From assembly GCA_000717735.1 (NCBI GenBank), contig JOBE01000087.1, positions 1-22,016 on the forward strand: a stretch of DNA of 22,016 bases, written 5' to 3'. A program made the position numbers and the translations under genes. Position 1 is the first letter of the stretch. Every line of letters begins with the position of its first letter. Positions 21,396 to 22,016 of this stretch are shown here, in pieces. This DNA is from Streptomyces griseoluteus. Its GTDB lineage: Bacteria; Actinomycetota; Actinomycetes; Streptomycetales; Streptomycetaceae. Under the pieces are notes generated by a model. The model was not told the DNA's origin. It saw nothing but the letters and a program-made list of their open reading frames with translations, and made no database searches.

Positions 21396-21949
21396 CCGAC
21401 CTGCCGATCATCCCCACCCGGATCATTCCCGCCGGCGCGCCGCTCCCCGAGCGGCCGCCCGGCCCCGGCGACATCCCCCCGTGGCGCACCGCCCCCGCCA
21501 CCCCGCCCCCGGTCCCGCCCGTCACGCCGACGGTAATGCCCTGGCCCGAACCGCCGCCGCTCGGGCCCATCGAGGTCCACGTCACCTTCCTCCCCGCCGA
21601 GGAGCCGCCCGAGCCGTCCCGCGGGGAGCGGCTGTGGACGTGGGTCACGAGCATCGCCGCCCCCTGGAAGATCCTCGCCGCGCTGCTCGCCGCGCTCCTC
21701 CCCATCCCCGGCGTCGGCTACAGCCTCGCCGGAGTCTGGGCCCACACCGTCGGCGAGGCCCGCACCGAGGTTGGCATCCCCTGGGCCTACGCCCTCACCA
21801 CCGTGCCCCTGCTCCTCGCCGCCCGACTGCTGCACCGCACCCGCGCACTCCGCTTCCTCATCGCCACCGTCATCGCCCTCATCGGCCTGCTCTTCGGCGC
21901 CCTCGACCCCTTCGACATCGTCACCATCACCACCGGAGTCACCCGATGA
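21392..21949 (+). CDS. Pro-rich membrane protein, unknown
   Basis: A 185-residue protein from ATG 21392, overlapping the previous stop by four bases. Residues 1-80 are Pro-rich and probably cytoplasmic (PERPPGPGDIPPWRTAPATP). Three hydrophobic segments follow: about 91-113 (WKILAALLAALLPIPGVGYS), 125-142 (IPWAYALTTVPLLLAARLL) and 148-170 (FLIATVIALIGLLFGALDPF). Small multi-TM proteins follow SpdB-type genes in AICEs, so a transfer/spread role is plausible but not shown. It overlaps the next gene by four bases. Confidence 0.75.
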   Translation: MTDLPIIPTRIIPAGAPLPERPPGPGDIPPWRTAPATPPPVPPVTPTVMPWPEPPPLGPIEVHVTFLPAEEPPEPSRGERLWTWVTSIAAPWKILAALLAALLPIPGVGYSLAGVWAHTVGEARTEVGIPWAYALTTVPLLLAARLLHRTRALRFLIATVIALIGLLFGALDPFDIVTITTGVTR

Positions 21950-22016
21950 ACACCGCCCTGTCCTTCGCCGGAGTCGGCCTCGCCCTCCTGGTCCTCTGGG
22001 CCAACGTGCGCCCGTG
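21946..22016 (+). CDS. Membrane protein, truncated by window end
   Basis: The start ATG 21946 lies in an ATGA overlap, with GGAG close upstream. Only 23 residues are visible, opening MNTALSFAGVGLALLVLWAN, which is one N-terminal hydrophobic helix. The gene continues beyond the window. Together with the two preceding membrane proteins it may belong to a transfer or spread module. Confidence 0.6.
   Translation, partial: MNTALSFAGVGLALLVLWANVRP

Overview
The window reads as high-GC actinobacterial DNA, almost certainly Streptomyces. Codons end overwhelmingly in G or C, GTG starts are frequent, and it carries a thioester-type LAXTG surface protein, a tandem pair of dynamin-like GTPases, a WhiB-family regulator and TTGTCCACA-type sites. 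It is the end of an assembled contig: bases 1-56 are an untrimmed Illumina Nextera i7 adapter, not organism DNA.

Region 57-6351 looks chromosomal. Running leftward are a sortase-anchored thioester-domain surface protein (163-1605), a single-stranded DNA-binding protein (1832-2335) and two adjacent dynamin-like GTPases (2511-4364 and 4366-5985). The GTPase pair matches the DynB/DynA pair that supports FtsZ rings in Streptomyces sporulation septation. A tRNA-Arg(TCT) gene follows at 6279-6351.

From the 3' end of that tRNA to the window edge (about 15.7 kb, no right end seen) lies an integrated mobile element. Its left end has a tyrosine integrase (6416-7444), a leftward small gene and a leftward HTH repressor candidate (7864-8262), and a divergent control region carrying three related 18-bp operator-like sites (8365-8505). 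The rightward early operon encodes an HTH protein, small unknown proteins, a Cas4/RecB-like nuclease (10134-10949), a possible ssDNA-binding protein (10971-11642), and a prim-pol/SF3-helicase replication protein (11796-14252). It continues with a remarkable symmetric repeat array (14265-14483), a RusA-like resolvase, a C5 cytosine methyltransferase, a WhiB-like protein with extra cysteine pairs, and a string of small unknown genes to 19782. Most of these genes overlap by four bases (ATGA or GTGA), so the module is probably translationally coupled.

After a bidirectional terminator (19799-19825) and a leftward HTH/excisionase-like gene (19833-20081), a new rightward operon starts. It has a small helical protein, a four-TM protein with a C-terminal HTH-like tail, and further membrane proteins, the last cut by the window end. 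This resembles the start of a spread/transfer module of actinomycete integrative and conjugative elements (AICEs), but no TraB/FtsK gene is present here, so a prophage or a hybrid is still possible.

The most interesting signal is the replication locus. Directly behind the primase-helicase gene, six GCGAAGGGGT units face six ACCCCTTCGC units in exact mirror register around a 69-bp AT-richer centre, all inside an 85-codon frame joined by four-base overlaps to both neighbours. I interpret it as a candidate replication origin that doubles as coding sequence.
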